Shown here in pieces: positions 8,469 through 17,654 of a stretch of DNA of 64,000 nt (within the stretch, counting starts at the first letter, position 1; the number at the start of each line of letters is the position of its first letter). A model generated the notes under the pieces. The model did not search any database, had not been told where the DNA came from, and saw only the letters and a list, made by a program, of their open reading frames with translations. This stretch comes from Nitrospirota bacterium (GTDB taxonomy: Bacteria > Nitrospirota > Nitrospiria > Nitrospirales > Nitrospiraceae): positions 1 through 64,000 of the forward strand of contig JAGXAR010000004.1 of assembly GCA_018971525.1 (NCBI GenBank). Reading direction: 5' to 3'. A program made the translations under genes and the position numbers.

Positions 8469-9497
8469 ATGAATGTTCTAGTCACGGGGGCGACGGGTTT
8501 CATCGGTCGCCACCTCGTCGAGCGGTTAACCAATGAAGGACATCACGTCAGGGCGTTTGTCCGCCCAACGACGGATGCCACCTGGTTCGATGCGCTCGGC
8601 GTCGAAGTGGTACGCGGGGATCTTGGGGACGCGTCGGCGGTCGAGCGAGCAGTTGAAGAGCGCCGGGTCGTATACCATCTGGCTGCAACAACCGAATCAA
8701 CCGGCCTTTTGTCGAGGCGAGACGTGCAGGTGGCCAATATACAGGGGGCCGAGAACGTCGCTCTGGCTGCAGTACGGGCGGGCGTGGATCGACTCGTCTT
8801 CTGCAGCAGCGTCGCCGTGTACGGACGCATCGCCAAGAATCAACTGATTGATGAACAGACAGAAACCAACCCTGATTCCCCCTATGGCGAGTCCAAGGTG
8901 CTAGGCGAACAGGTTGTCCTGTCTGCTCGACAGCATGATGGCTTGCCTGTTGTCGTAGCCCGAATTTCGACCGTTTGGGGCCCGGGAACGACAAGCTGGT
9001 TGGGCTTCTTTCGAAGTATTGCGTCCGGGCATTTCCGCCTCATCGGCAAGGGAACCAACTATCACCATATCGTCTATGTCTCGGATGTGGTTGAAGGATT
9101 GCTCCTCTGCGGCTCCGTGAAGGGAGTAGAGGGACGAACATACATCCTTGCAGGAAGCGAGTCGGTACCACTGAGAGGGATAGTTGAGATGATCGGGGAG
9201 GAGGTGGGAGTGACCCGTTTCGCCGCGAACTTCCCGGCAGCCCCGTTACATGCGTACAGGGTTCTCGACAAGTTGGCCGTCGCCTTGGTCGGACGCAAGC
9301 TGCCTCGTGCCGACCGCCTTGCCATGTTCCTCGGTGATAGGACTTTCGACATCTCCCGAGCGCGTCAAGAACTTGGATATGTTCCGAGGATCAGCACGAA
9401 AGACACGATTCATCGTATGGCTGAATGGTTTCGAGCACAAGGTTATCTTCCTCGCTTGACCGAGGGCCATACGAGAGAGAAGGAGAGCCAACCATGA
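8469..9497 (+). CDS. NAD-dependent epimerase/dehydratase (paralogue 1)
   Basis: A 342-residue extended short-chain dehydrogenase. TGATGFIGRH at residues 6-15 is the NAD-binding glycine motif. VVRGDLGD near 54 is the adenine-binding acidic loop. CSSVAVYG near 115 supplies the catalytic Ser, and YGESK near 140 is the YxxxK pair. By family it acts on a nucleotide sugar (epimerase, dehydratase or reductase). The paralogue at 10649 is very similar throughout, including the HHIVYVSDVVEGL/HHTADIADIVEGL segment. Translation is coupled to the next gene by an ATGA overlap. Confidence 0.88.
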   Translation: MNVLVTGATGFIGRHLVERLTNEGHHVRAFVRPTTDATWFDALGVEVVRGDLGDASAVERAVEERRVVYHLAATTESTGLLSRRDVQVANIQGAENVALAAVRAGVDRLVFCSSVAVYGRIAKNQLIDEQTETNPDSPYGESKVLGEQVVLSARQHDGLPVVVARISTVWGPGTTSWLGFFRSIASGHFRLIGKGTNYHHIVYVSDVVEGLLLCGSVKGVEGRTYILAGSESVPLRGIVEMIGEEVGVTRFAANFPAAPLHAYRVLDKLAVALVGRKLPRADRLAMFLGDRTFDISRARQELGYVPRISTKDTIHRMAEWFRAQGYLPRLTEGHTREKESQP

Positions 9498-10567
9498 CCA
9501 AGGGGAGCACCTCGGTGAAACTGGGTCTCATAGGGTGTGGCTGGGTCACAGAGACCTTGCACCTACCTGCCCTCAGAGGGGTCAGGGCCGTTGATGTTGT
9601 GGCAGTGGCCGACGGCGATCCGGAGCGGTTGAAGCGGGTTGCAGATCGGTTTCAGGTTCAGCAGCGGCATACCGACTACTCCGCCCTACTTAAGGATCCA
9701 GCCATAGAAGCCGTCGGAGTCTGGCTACCGAGCGACCGTCAGGTTGAAGTGGCACAGGCCGTGCTGGCTGCAGGGAAGCACCTGTTCATCGACAAACCCT
9801 TGGTCTTCGACCTGAAGGTCTGGGATGGACTGATTGAGCAAGCAGCGCAGTCCAACAGGAAAATCATGGTGGTGGGGTTGCCACGTCGCTGGCATCGTCT
9901 CATGCGCCGCGCACGGGAAGTGATCCGGCAAGGAAGTTTAGGGAAGCTTGACCTGATCCGCACAGTATTGACCGGTAGGAATCCGGAGCGCCGGAGTTTT
10001 CATGAAGAAGGCGATCGTCATGCGGTGAAGGGAATTCTCTACCAGTTTGGTGTGCACCACTTCGATGTGGTGCATTCTTTGCTCCAAAGTGACGTAGAGG
10101 AAATCTTCACCGCAATAAGCGGCGATAGATCCACTGTGGTGGTGACCGCACGATTGTCCGATGACCTGCTCGTTTCTTCTACTTTCTCGGAAGGCGAGAG
10201 TAGGAACGATGAGGTCGAGATTTATGGGCAGGCGGGCCGTCTGCGAGTCTCCTGCTATCGTTTCGATGGCTTCGAATATTTCCCGCCGGCAGCCCACCCG
10301 GGGGATATGAAGACTCGTGTGCAACTGGCTACGCAGACTTTGAAGGAATTGCCTCAAGGTCTGTTACGGATGCGCCAAGGCGGCGATTTTATCGATTCAT
10401 ATCGAGTGGGGTGGCAGCATAATGTGGATGCGATCCGTCAAGATACCAGACCGGACTGCACGTTGGAGGAAGGCAGGCGGGTTCTGCAGGTGGTCCTCGC
10501 CGCCATGGAGTCAGCGGCTCTAGGGCGACCGGTGAAAGTCACTCAGATTTCTCATGACCGTATATGA
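9494..10567 (+). CDS. Gfo/Idh/MocA family oxidoreductase
   Basis: A 357-residue NAD(P)-dependent sugar or cyclitol dehydrogenase-like protein. KLGLIGCGWVTETLHLPAL is the N-terminal Rossmann loop. GKHLFIDKPL near residue 95 is the family EKP-type motif with the substrate Lys. QFGVHHFDVVHSL near 185 carries the conserved His. The start ATG 9494 overlaps the previous stop (ATGA) and has an AGGAGAG ribosome site. Lying between two paralogous epimerases, it probably makes a modified nucleotide sugar together with them. Exact oxidation chemistry is not deducible. Confidence 0.85.
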   Translation: MTKGSTSVKLGLIGCGWVTETLHLPALRGVRAVDVVAVADGDPERLKRVADRFQVQQRHTDYSALLKDPAIEAVGVWLPSDRQVEVAQAVLAAGKHLFIDKPLVFDLKVWDGLIEQAAQSNRKIMVVGLPRRWHRLMRRAREVIRQGSLGKLDLIRTVLTGRNPERRSFHEEGDRHAVKGILYQFGVHHFDVVHSLLQSDVEEIFTAISGDRSTVVVTARLSDDLLVSSTFSEGESRNDEVEIYGQAGRLRVSCYRFDGFEYFPPAAHPGDMKTRVQLATQTLKELPQGLLRMRQGGDFIDSYRVGWQHNVDAIRQDTRPDCTLEEGRRVLQVVLAAMESAALGRPVKVTQISHDRI

Positions 10568-10602
10568 GCGTGAAAGCCTTGGGGACGCCCATACGTTGAC
10601 TC

Positions 10603-10638
10603 ATTTCACTGAGAAGAAGCATTTCGCTCAGAAGAAGG
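10603..10638 (+). repeat. Two tandem 18-bp units before the second epimerase
   Basis: The units at 10603-10620 and 10621-10638 share ATTTC, CT and AGAAGAAG and differ at three positions. The second copy runs into the AGAAGGAGAG purine tract that serves as the ribosome site for the gene at 10649. A small slippage duplication is the simplest explanation. Confidence 0.6.
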
Positions 10639-10648
10639 AGAGCTTGGG

Positions 10649-11629
10649 ATGAATGTTCTCGTCACTGGTGCCACGGGTTTCATCGGCCGCCACCTCTTAG
10701 AGCGGCTGGCTCATGAGAAAGGTCGCCTTCGCGCCCTGGCCCTTCCGGGAGAGGATACGTCGGCGCTCGACCACCTTGGTGCCGAGATTGTTCGCGGGGA
10801 TGTGCTCGACTATCAAAGCCTGCAGCGAGCAGCCTCGAACTGCCAGCTGATCTTTCACCTTGCGGCGAGGACTGAAGCCTCCGGACCGTCCAGGAAAGCC
10901 CTCGAAGAGGTCAATATTCAAGGAGCTTCGAACGTGGCGCGAGCAGCTCTCTGTGTCGGAGCCGGTCGGCTCGTGTTCTGCAGCAGCGGAGCGCTCTATG
11001 GCCGTGCTATCAAGAACCGTTCAATCACGGAAGAAACAATACCCATTCCGGATTCACCTTATGGCCAGTCGAAGTTTTCGGCCGAACGGATACTCTTGTC
11101 CCACCATCAGCGTGACGGTCTATCCGTGGTGCTGGCCCGGACCTCTGCCGTACTTGGCCCAGGAGCCATGAGTTGGCTGAACTTGTTTAAGACCATTGCT
11201 GCCGGACGGTTCCGCTTGATAGGTGATGGTCACAACCATCATCACACCGCAGATATTGCGGATATTGTCGAAGGCCTGGCCCTCTGCGGATCTGTCACCG
11301 ACATCGAAGGACGAACGTACATCCTTGCCGGAGCGAAATCGGTGCGTCTACGGGATCTCGTCCAAACAATTGCGGAAGAGGTTGGGGCGCCCGGATTGCC
11401 AGCCAATCTCCCGGCAGGGCCGTTTCGTCTCTACGAGATGGCGAGCCGTCATCTGTTTTCATGGACCGGATATCGACTTCCACGTGCGGACCGGATCGAC
11501 CTTTATCTCGGGGACAGAGCCTTTGATCTTTCCCGAAGTGGCCGCGAGCTCGGCTACATCCCAAAGGTGAGTACAAAGGAGGCGGTGCATCGCACTGCTG
11601 CATGGTTCAGGGAACATGGCTATATCTAG
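10649..11629 (+). CDS. NAD-dependent epimerase/dehydratase (paralogue 2)
   Basis: A 326-residue extended short-chain dehydrogenase with TGATGFIGRH at residues 6-15, CSSGALYG near 115 and YGQSK near 140 (YxxxK). The first 60 bases are nearly the same as those of the gene at 8469, and similarity extends to the C-terminus, so the two arose by duplication. Family members act on nucleotide sugars. The pair flanks a Gfo/Idh/MocA oxidoreductase, which suggests successive modification of one precursor or two related precursors. The ribosome site is AGAAGGAGAG ahead of ATG 10649. Confidence 0.88.
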   Translation: MNVLVTGATGFIGRHLLERLAHEKGRLRALALPGEDTSALDHLGAEIVRGDVLDYQSLQRAASNCQLIFHLAARTEASGPSRKALEEVNIQGASNVARAALCVGAGRLVFCSSGALYGRAIKNRSITEETIPIPDSPYGQSKFSAERILLSHHQRDGLSVVLARTSAVLGPGAMSWLNLFKTIAAGRFRLIGDGHNHHHTADIADIVEGLALCGSVTDIEGRTYILAGAKSVRLRDLVQTIAEEVGAPGLPANLPAGPFRLYEMASRHLFSWTGYRLPRADRIDLYLGDRAFDLSRSGRELGYIPKVSTKEAVHRTAAWFREHGYI

Positions 11630-11649
11630 GTCCACCGAAAGACAATCAC

Positions 11650-13239
11650 ATGGCTAAGGACATCAAAACTCCGCCGCTGGTTATTTTCGGCCTCGATGGA
11701 GGTGATGCAGGATTCATCCAGGAGTGGGCTCAAGAAGGGTATCTGCCGACCATCGCTTCAATCATGCAACGAGGCTGCCGGGGGGAAATCAGCGGTCCTG
11801 AGCTGATGTCTACGCAAGGCGCCTGGCTTTCTCTCTTCAGTGGCGTCTCGAGGAGCGAGCACGGGTATTATTATAACCGTCAGTTAATGCCTGGCACGTA
11901 TGATCTGCGAAATGTTTCTGTGCACGATACTCACGTCTTGCCGTTCTGGTCTCGTTTACTGAATGGATCGAAGAAGGTCGCTATTATTGATGCACTCGAG
12001 GCAGAACCCCTTCCCGGCCTGCCAGGTGTTCAACTCGCGAATTGGGCTGTCCAACAGCAGTACAACAGTGCGATCGTCCCTCCGTCTGCCGAACCCGCAA
12101 GTCTGCTAAGCGATGTTCACGGCCAGGTCGGTTCGCCAATACACATAGAGGTGTTCAAGCCCAACAGCTCTTTCAGCGAGGATTTGGAAGCATACCGTCT
12201 CATGCTCAAACGCATAGAGGAGAAAGGCGCGCTGTGTCGCCGCTTTCTGGCACAGGATCGATGCGACTTGGCGGTGATCACGTTTGTTGAGGCACACACG
12301 GCAGCCCATCGGCTCTGGGACTATCGCCCCGAAGGGATTCGACACACCGATGCGACGAGTGAGGGAAGCAAGTTGAGCACGGCCATCCGGGAGGTATATC
12401 AAGCCATCGACCGCGAACTGGGCCTGCTGTTGAAACAGTTGCCGGACGAGTCGAATATTTTCATCATTTCGCTTTTCGGGATGAAGGATCTCTACCCCAC
12501 CACTGGTCTTATCGAGGCTTTTTGCCGGCAATTGGAGTATCAGGTTCCTGCACACGGATCGCTAAACAGTCTGAACCCGCTCACTTTGTTGCGTCGAGCT
12601 TTCGGGCCGGACGTGCGCGCGCGAATGAGTCGGTTTCTTCCGCGGCGCTTGCAGATGCGGTTAGAGACAGACCGGTTCCGCACTGAAACAAATTGGGCTA
12701 AGACCAAGGCATTCTCCATCCCCGCCCTCAACACAAGTTTTGTGCGTGTGAATCTCCGTGGGCGTGAGCCTCAAGGCATTATCGAACCGGGCCCAGAGTA
12801 CGAACGTCTTCTGAGCCAGATTGAGGCCGATCTCAGGCAGTTGGTGGATGTGCGCAGCGGTAAAGCGTCCGTGGAGAGAGTGATCAGAACAGCCGAGGTC
12901 TTTCGTTGCGGCCCCCCCTCGGTCCTCCCTGACCTGTGTGTTGAGTGGAAGAGCACCCCGTACTTTATGGACCGAGTGAGGCATCCAAAGGTCGAGCTTG
13001 TTCAGGCCAGACCTCAATATAACCGAAGCAGCTACCATACATTCAGTGGTTTCGTGGCTGCCGCCGGTCCTTCCATCCGGGCGGGCGGTGACCTTGGGGA
13101 AGTCTCGCCGTTAGATTTCGCCCCGGCGTTCCTATCTCTCATGGGCGAACCATTTCCCCAGAGATTCGCTGAGCGGTTCATGAATCGGTTTATGCATCAT
13201 CCATCGCTGAACAGCCGAGCGACGACAATGGCCGAATAG
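11650..13239 (+). CDS. Alkaline phosphatase superfamily hydrolase (type I phosphodiesterase/nucleotide pyrophosphatase-like)
   Basis: A 529-residue protein. VIFGLDGGDAGFIQEW gives the first metal-binding Asp. MSTQGAWLSLFSG near residue 55 matches the family nucleophile segment (usually T-x-P-x-W). SEHGYYYNR follows, as in the usual HG motif. Near the C-terminus SYHTFSGFVAAAGPSI carries the last metal-ligand His region. No signal peptide is seen, so it is likely cytoplasmic or membrane-peripheral. In polysaccharide loci such proteins are thought to cleave or transfer phospho-groups on glycolipids; that role is an inference. The start is ATG 11650, because upstream in-frame codons from 11602 overlap the previous gene. 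Confidence 0.8.
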   Translation: MAKDIKTPPLVIFGLDGGDAGFIQEWAQEGYLPTIASIMQRGCRGEISGPELMSTQGAWLSLFSGVSRSEHGYYYNRQLMPGTYDLRNVSVHDTHVLPFWSRLLNGSKKVAIIDALEAEPLPGLPGVQLANWAVQQQYNSAIVPPSAEPASLLSDVHGQVGSPIHIEVFKPNSSFSEDLEAYRLMLKRIEEKGALCRRFLAQDRCDLAVITFVEAHTAAHRLWDYRPEGIRHTDATSEGSKLSTAIREVYQAIDRELGLLLKQLPDESNIFIISLFGMKDLYPTTGLIEAFCRQLEYQVPAHGSLNSLNPLTLLRRAFGPDVRARMSRFLPRRLQMRLETDRFRTETNWAKTKAFSIPALNTSFVRVNLRGREPQGIIEPGPEYERLLSQIEADLRQLVDVRSGKASVERVIRTAEVFRCGPPSVLPDLCVEWKSTPYFMDRVRHPKVELVQARPQYNRSSYHTFSGFVAAAGPSIRAGGDLGEVSPLDFAPAFLSLMGEPFPQRFAERFMNRFMHHPSLNSRATTMAE

Positions 13240-13245
13240 GGTTTC

Positions 13246-14166
13246 ATGAAGCAGGCGCGTCCATTCATTTCGATTGTGATCCCGACCTACAATCGTCCGG
13301 AACAGCTCTCGGTCTGTCTTCGGGCCTGTAGTCGTCTCGACTACCCGCATGATCGCTTTGAAGTGATTGTGGTGGACGACGGGGGAGTCACGCCGTTGGA
13401 CGAGGTGGCCAATCAGTTCCGCGACTTGCTCACGCTCAAGCTCTTGCGACAGGAAAACGCCGGCCCGGCGACGGCACGAAATAGGGGGGCGTTTGAGGCC
13501 GCGGGCGAATTCCTCCTCTTTACCGATGACGACTGCGCGCCTGCACCCGACTGGTTGACGACCTTGGCGGCGCAGTTTTCCGCATCGCCGGATTGCGCGG
13601 TCGGCGGGGAAACGTCCAACGCGCTCACGCAGAATCTCTACTCGACGGCGAGTCAACTTCTCGTCTCATACCTGCTCGCGTACTATAGCGGCGCCCCGGA
13701 GAGGGTGCGGTTCTTCCCCTCCTGTAACTTGGCATTCCCGGCCAAGCGGTTTCGCGACGTAGGAGGATTCGATGTGTCATTCCCTCGATCTGCAGGCGAA
13801 GATCGCGAGTTGTGCGATCGCTGGCAGCACCGAGGACATCGGATGATTCATGCGCCGGAAGCGGTGGTCTACCATGCACACCACCTGACGGTGAAGACGT
13901 TCCTCCGACAGCATTTTCATTATGGGTGCGGCGCCTTCTATTACCATCTCCTTCGAGCCCGCCAGCGACAGCAACCGATGAAAGTCGAGCCGCCCGCCTT
14001 CTACGTCAACATGCTCACCTATCCGTTTGGAAAGATCCCGTTCGGGAAGGCGATTCAGGTTGTGCCGTTGCTCACTGCGGCCCAAGCCATCAATGCGTTG
14101 GGTTTCTTCTGGCAACGCGCAAGGGGAAAGAGGGGCATGACGAGGTCGGAGTACTCGGCCACATGA
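13246..14166 (+). CDS. GT2 family glycosyltransferase
   Basis: A 306-residue GT-A transferase. ISIVIPTYNRPEQLSVCL opens the protein, VVDDGG follows near residue 42, and LFTDDDCAPAPDWL near 92 carries the DxD. SAGEDRELCDRW near 182 is the ED-type catalytic-base motif. The C-terminal YHAHHLTVKTFLRQHFHYGCG is typical of GT2 enzymes that act near a membrane. It starts 6 nt after the phosphodiesterase-like gene and is coupled to the next gene by an ATGA overlap. Confidence 0.88.
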   Translation: MKQARPFISIVIPTYNRPEQLSVCLRACSRLDYPHDRFEVIVVDDGGVTPLDEVANQFRDLLTLKLLRQENAGPATARNRGAFEAAGEFLLFTDDDCAPAPDWLTTLAAQFSASPDCAVGGETSNALTQNLYSTASQLLVSYLLAYYSGAPERVRFFPSCNLAFPAKRFRDVGGFDVSFPRSAGEDRELCDRWQHRGHRMIHAPEAVVYHAHHLTVKTFLRQHFHYGCGAFYYHLLRARQRQQPMKVEPPAFYVNMLTYPFGKIPFGKAIQVVPLLTAAQAINALGFFWQRARGKRGMTRSEYSAT

Positions 14167-15179
14167 GTGGAAGCCCCTTCATGACGAGAAAACCTTTCCG
14201 TAAGCTTCTTGGCGCCGCGTGTGTCCTGCTCATCACGCTGATCGCGCTCGAAGTCGCGGTCAGGGTATGGGGATACTCAGAACGTCATATTTACGATCCT
14301 ATTTACACATCGTTTGACCGCACCGAAGACATTCCCTACATCCCTAAGCCCAACCTCAGAGAAGCGCGGGCGCGCGGTCTCGCCATGATCAATACAGATA
14401 GCTTGGGGCTCCGAGCGAAGATTGCCGGGGGAGTGTATGGGGCCAAACAGCCGAACGAATATCGCATTGCCCTTGTCGGAGATTCCTGTACCTTTGGCGA
14501 GGGGGTCACACGAACGGAGGATACGTTCGCCCAAGTGCTGGAAGACACGCTCAATCAGCAACAACAGGCCGTGACCGTCAAGGTATTTAACTATGGCGCA
14601 TCGGCCTATAGCGTCAAAGAGATGGCAGCGACACTTCAGTACCGCATGGTGGACATCCAGCCGGATTTTGTCGTGATGGCCATTATCTCTGCAGATTTCA
14701 ACCTTTCACGCACGCCTGTCATTGATTCAGTAGGCTATCTAGTCGATAAAAGGGTCTCTTTCTCTCATGATTCGCCGGTGCGAGATGGCTTGCGAGGAGT
14801 ACACCTCTTGTATGTGCTTAGGGATGTCGTCCTATCCTGGATTTCGCCATCTGGAGATAGTGCTGTTTCTCTTTCACGCGGCGAGATACCTGAGTCCTAC
14901 AGGTACCTTCAGCAATTCAGAGGGTTGGCAGAACAACGCGGACTTCCTTGCCTAATCGTGCTTCTTCCAAAACAGGGGGCGAATGTCTGGGGTTCTCTTC
15001 CCGCCCGCCTGCGGCAAGACGCTGTCAAATATATTGACTTGTCCGCTTTTGGAAATGAATTTACCAGGGAGCAGTACATGGGGAGCCGGTTCGACCCGCA
15101 TCCATCGGCCGCGGTTCATCATCGAATCGGCGAAGCGTTGGCAGACTATGTGCGACACCAACCTGGATTTGCTCTGTGA
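14163..15179 (+). CDS. Membrane-anchored SGNH/GDSL hydrolase
   Basis: A 338-residue protein. An N-terminal membrane helix at about residues 15-34 (LLGAACVLLITLIALEVAV) anchors it, with the rest likely outside the inner membrane. IALVGDSCTFGEGV is block I with the nucleophile Ser, FNYGASAYS is the block II/III Gly region, and DPHPSAAVHHRI is the terminal DxxH catalytic pair. In exopolysaccharide loci this family commonly adds or removes acetyl groups. The start at ATG 14163 overlaps the previous stop; ATG 14181, preceded by GGAAG, is an alternative. The next gene overlaps by a GTGA. Confidence 0.8.
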   Translation: MSGSPFMTRKPFRKLLGAACVLLITLIALEVAVRVWGYSERHIYDPIYTSFDRTEDIPYIPKPNLREARARGLAMINTDSLGLRAKIAGGVYGAKQPNEYRIALVGDSCTFGEGVTRTEDTFAQVLEDTLNQQQQAVTVKVFNYGASAYSVKEMAATLQYRMVDIQPDFVVMAIISADFNLSRTPVIDSVGYLVDKRVSFSHDSPVRDGLRGVHLLYVLRDVVLSWISPSGDSAVSLSRGEIPESYRYLQQFRGLAEQRGLPCLIVLLPKQGANVWGSLPARLRQDAVKYIDLSAFGNEFTREQYMGSRFDPHPSAAVHHRIGEALADYVRHQPGFAL

Positions 15180-16651
15180 GTCCACTATCTTCGCAACCCG
15201 GTCGTCATCTGCTGGATGGAACGGCGCGAGTGTTTCTTGCAGGACTTCTGTTACCCCTGACAGGAATCATTACCGCGGCGTTTCTCACCAGACGCCTAGG
15301 AGCCGATGGATACGGGTTGCTCGTGCTTTCCACGACTCTCTTCGGGTGGATCGAGTTAAGCATCAATTCGTTTTTCTCTCGCGCGACGATCAAGTTCGTT
15401 GGAGAGGCACAAGACTGGCACCCTGTCGGCGCGACCGTGATCCGGTTGCACCTACTTGCCGGGGTTGGCGGGGGATTGCTCCTTGGACTGCTGTCCTTTC
15501 CCTTAGCGTGGCTCCTCCACGAACCGCTGCTCGCGCCGTATCTTGCCCTGTACGCCCTCCACATTCCGATCAGCAGCCTTTCGCAGGGACACCAGAACAT
15601 TCTCATAGGAATGGGCAGTTTTCGCCAAAAAGCTGCGAGCAATGCCGGTCGTTGGCTTGCCAGGCTGTTCTTGATTCTTTTCTTCGTTGAAATGGGCCTG
15701 TCCGTTCCCGGCGCCATACTCGGAAGCCTCGGGGCGGCCGTCGTCGAGTTAGCCATCACCCGTCGCTACATCAATCCTCCCTTCCTCGGCCACATCGCCG
15801 TGCCAACCAGGCCATTCTATGACCTCGGCCTCCTGCTAGGCCTCTCCTCCTTGTTGTTCCTGATTTTTTCCAGCATGGGCTTGATGATGCTGAAAACACT
15901 CGGTGGGACGATCCAACAGGTAGGAATCTACGGTGCCGCGCAGAATTTGTCGATCCTTCCGGTTCTGTTCGGGACATCGCTTTCTCCGTTATTGCTCTCG
16001 ACTGTGAGTCGTCTGCTTTCTGAGGGGAAAACCCGGCAGGCAAAAGACATAGGACAAGGTGCCATGAGAATCGTGATGGGGTTATTCCCATTCGGGGCAC
16101 TCATTGCTGGGGCCGCCCCCGAGATTGTCACGTGGGTGTTTGGCCAGTCATTCGAGGCTGCTGCCCCGATCCTGGCGATTTTGATCGTAGGAGCCGTCGC
16201 ATTTGTGATGGTCTCGGTTGCCGCCGTCATTGCCACGGCTTCGGGGGTTCCTCAGTTCACACTGTATTTGAGCGTGCCGCTGGTTTTCTTCGCGGCGATC
16301 GGAAACTATGTCTTGATTCCCCCGTTCGGCGCCTCTGGCGCAGCAGTGGCGACGGCGCTGTGTCAGGCAATCGGCGCTGTGGCGTCCGTATGTATTGTCT
16401 ACCGCCTCTGGTCGATTGTTCCGCCGATCGGGACGTTGTGGCGGAGCATGGTGATCAGCGTGCTGGCCTATACGCTGACAGTGATTTGGCCGACCACCGG
16501 CCTCTTGCTGTTGATCAAATTAGCGTTCATAGGGGTGGTAATCCTTCTGGCCTATCTGGCACTGCGCGAATTCAGTGCCTATGAAATTGCACAGGCCCGT
16601 TCGTTCCTGCCATGGAGAGTTCTGCCCGAAACACAACATCAGAAAATGTGA
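15176..16651 (+). CDS. Wzx-like polysaccharide flippase (MATE/MVF-type)
   Basis: A 491-residue polytopic membrane protein with roughly 12-14 hydrophobic segments. The start is GTG 15176, overlapping the SGNH stop. Its layout is that of Wzx/RfbX flippases: an N-terminal helix with ARVFLAGLLLPLTGIITAAFLTRRLGADGYG, then repeated pairs of helices and a basic cytoplasmic loop. It probably moves undecaprenol-linked oligosaccharide across the inner membrane. It is the last gene of the coupled polysaccharide run. Confidence 0.85.
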   Translation: MSPLSSQPGRHLLDGTARVFLAGLLLPLTGIITAAFLTRRLGADGYGLLVLSTTLFGWIELSINSFFSRATIKFVGEAQDWHPVGATVIRLHLLAGVGGGLLLGLLSFPLAWLLHEPLLAPYLALYALHIPISSLSQGHQNILIGMGSFRQKAASNAGRWLARLFLILFFVEMGLSVPGAILGSLGAAVVELAITRRYINPPFLGHIAVPTRPFYDLGLLLGLSSLLFLIFSSMGLMMLKTLGGTIQQVGIYGAAQNLSILPVLFGTSLSPLLLSTVSRLLSEGKTRQAKDIGQGAMRIVMGLFPFGALIAGAAPEIVTWVFGQSFEAAAPILAILIVGAVAFVMVSVAAVIATASGVPQFTLYLSVPLVFFAAIGNYVLIPPFGASGAAVATALCQAIGAVASVCIVYRLWSIVPPIGTLWRSMVISVLAYTLTVIWPTTGLLLLIKLAFIGVVILLAYLALREFSAYEIAQARSFLPWRVLPETQHQKM

Positions 16652-16936
16652 GCAGGCATGGCACTGCCCGAATATTGCCAAGGTTTCGGAACCAAGGAGC
16701 ATGGGTATCCCGGCTCAGAGGGAATGAACCCGCCTCACTGCCTTTGACGAAAGTTCCATCCGGTGATGAGCGACGACAGCCAGACCAGAGCGCCGAGGGA
16801 AAACTTATCCACCGGCGATTCGAATCACCCATCGCATGGTGGGCATTGTCTACGTGATCGACGAAGGAAACACACTGCGGTGATGAGAGTGGTCGTGGAA
16901 CTGAGAGCCTGCGATTTTCCGAGGTTGCCCGCGGCA
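16652..16936. other. Intergenic stretch at the end of the polysaccharide locus
   Basis: No open frame here has both a ribosome site and family similarity. A short tRNA-like T-loop sequence near 16805 does not pair. The stretch separates the coupled polysaccharide operon from a promoter for the methyltransferase gene. Confidence 0.5.
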
Positions 16937-16965
16937 TTGATCGGATGATCTCGACTCGCTACAGT
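16937..16965 (+). promoter_or_regulatory. Sigma-70-type promoter for the methyltransferase gene
   Basis: TTGATC (16937-16942) and TACAGT (16960-16965) with a 17-bp spacer, about 30 bp before the ATG at 16998. The match is by eye; no start site data are available. Confidence 0.5.
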
Positions 16966-16997
16966 ACAGGTCCTCAATAGGATGCTCGGGAGAAGCT

Positions 16998-17618
16998 ATG
17001 GGACTGTGGCATCGCCTGGCACAGCAGTTCCGTCAACCGACCGGAATCCTCGGTAGGCTCGCAGGGGTTTTCTTTCGCATCAATCTCGAAGGGATCGATT
17101 GGACAATCAGCCTGCTCGAGATCCAGCCGACCGATCACGTGCTGGAAATCGGCTTTGGCCCAGGCCACGGCATTCAACAAGTCGCCAGGATTGCCACGCA
17201 GGGCCGGGTTGCCGGAGTGGATTTCTCGGAGGCCATGTTCCAGCAGGCCTCCCGACGCAATGCCGCAGCGATTACAGTAGGCAGGGTCGAACTGTGTCTC
17301 GGCGACGCCTCCGCCCTCCTGTATCCGGATAATACCTTCCACAAAATCTTTGCCACGAACGTCGTCTATTTGTGGAAAGATCCGCTGGTGAACCTGCAAG
17401 AACTCCGGCGCGTCATGAAACCCGGCGGCCGCCTGGCGTTATATGTCATCGCCAAAGAGGATCTGCTCAAGTTCAAGGTCACTCAAACAGGCGTGTATCA
17501 ACTGTATACGGGTGATGACTTGGTGCGGCTACTCACCCAAGCAGGATTTCGCCCAGCGCGATTCGTTACCAAAGCTGAACGCCACCGAATCGGCATCTGC
17601 GCGCTGGCCGAGAAGTGA
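16998..17618 (+). CDS. Class I SAM-dependent methyltransferase
   Basis: A 206-residue protein. VLEIGFGPGHG near residue 47 is motif I, the S-adenosylmethionine loop. VAGVDFSEAM near 71 is the motif II acidic residue. GDASALLYPDNTFHKIFATNVVYLW covers motifs III-IV, and LRRVMKPGGRLALYVI is the post-motif region. The length suits small UbiE/Methyltransf_11-type enzymes. GGGAGAAG precedes the ATG. It stands alone, with its own promoter and repeats downstream, so the substrate cannot be inferred. Confidence 0.85.
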   Translation: MGLWHRLAQQFRQPTGILGRLAGVFFRINLEGIDWTISLLEIQPTDHVLEIGFGPGHGIQQVARIATQGRVAGVDFSEAMFQQASRRNAAAITVGRVELCLGDASALLYPDNTFHKIFATNVVYLWKDPLVNLQELRRVMKPGGRLALYVIAKEDLLKFKVTQTGVYQLYTGDDLVRLLTQAGFRPARFVTKAERHRIGICALAEK

Positions 17619-17654
17619 GAGAGGGAACGGCGCCTGTGTTGGTTCCTTGCTCAC

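Noticed and set aside
16655-16675. Sigma-54-like TGGCAC and TTGC pair
   Set aside because: Spacing between the two elements is 10 nt, not 5, so it does not fit the -24/-12 rule.
16795-16850. tRNA-like T-loop sequence (GATTCGAATC)
   Set aside because: The flanking bases do not form a 5-bp T-stem, and no anticodon arm or acceptor stem can be drawn.
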